From: Acidocella sp. 35-58-6
GTDB taxonomy: Bacteria; Pseudomonadota; Alphaproteobacteria; Acetobacterales; Acetobacteraceae
Assembly (NCBI GenBank): GCA_002281005.1
Contig: NCFD01000105.1
Location: 1 to 5,594 of the forward strand
Reading direction: 5' to 3'
DNA length: 5,594 nt
Position 1 is the stretch's first letter. Each line of letters opens with the position of its first letter. Of the stretch, positions 5,381 through 5,594 are shown one piece after another. Made by a program: the position numbers and the translations under genes. Below the pieces are notes generated by a model. The model worked only from the letters and a program-made list of their open reading frames with translations. It made no database searches and was not told the DNA's origin.

Positions 5381-5594
5381 ACGAAAAATGTTGAATGAGA
5401 CGCTCTGATTTCAGCCAGCCGTCTGAAAGGCGGGCCAATGCCAGAACGCGTCCTGCAGCCAGCACGCGCACCAACCCGTTATCGGGGTTAGCGGCCTCTG
5501 GAATCCGCCCCATCAGATCAACCAAACTGATTGGTTGACCATTTGAGAGAGCATGTGCCTCAACCGCCGTCAGGGCCAGTGCCGGGATGTCGTC
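5379..5594 (-). CDS. truB: tRNA pseudouridine(55) synthase, C-terminal part (5' end outside window)
   Basis: The last 71 codons plus TGA of a gene entering from the right edge. The stretch [20 protein letters not shown] matches the C-terminal accessory (PUA-like) region of alphaproteobacterial TruB, where a proline-leading segment precedes an (A/R)xxLxxGQ motif. The later [23 protein letters not shown] matches the family's closing strands. The catalytic domain, with its Asp, is outside the window, so identity rests on this tail and on its position directly before rpsO, a very widely conserved arrangement. TruB makes pseudouridine 55 in the T loop of tRNAs. Confidence 0.85.
   Translation of the reverse strand, partial: DDIPALALTAVEAHALSNGQPISLVDLMGRIPEAANPDNGLVRVLAAGRVLALARLSDGWLKSERLIQHFS

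Noticed and set aside
5368..5382. GTG start five codons upstream for rpsO
   Set aside because: It overlaps the GAAGGA ribosome site and the truB stop, and would exceed the near-invariant 89-residue length.

Overview
The window looks like part of a GC-rich alphaproteobacterial chromosome, most likely from the Acetobacteraceae or a near relative. This rests on the truB-rpsO order, the S15 sequence, heavy use of C-ending codons, and the style of palindromic intergenic hairpins. The taxon is inferred, not shown.

Layout. Positions 575 to 1 (minus strand) hold one open frame running off the left edge. It begins as a short-chain dehydrogenase/reductase (SDR). Directly after the catalytic YxxxK it changes, in frame, into what reads as the start of a TesB-like acyl-CoA thioesterase. 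A 92-base divergent gap follows. Then comes a tight plus-strand operon of three overlapping genes: an exported alpha/beta hydrolase (668-1546), a large polytopic spermidine-synthase-like membrane protein (1543-3990), and a protein-L-isoaspartate O-methyltransferase (PCMT) homologue with a twin-arginine signal (3951-4901). A 196-base convergent intergenic region carries a symmetric bidirectional terminator flanked by two inverted, diverged two-hairpin repeats. The right end (minus strand) has rpsO, complete at 89 codons, and the 3' end of truB.

How the genes may work together. truB and rpsO are ordinary translation genes. The three-gene operon is the interesting part. The hydrolase has a Sec signal peptide and the PCMT has a Tat signal. 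A positive-inside reading of the membrane protein also places its nucleotide-binding-fold domain outside the cytoplasm. All three soluble domains may therefore face the periplasm, and two of them belong to families that use S-adenosylmethionine or a relative of it. An extracytoplasmic carboxyl-methylation and demethylation or repair system is a coherent hypothesis. The source of the cofactor outside the cytoplasm is unexplained, and none of this is proven by sequence alone.
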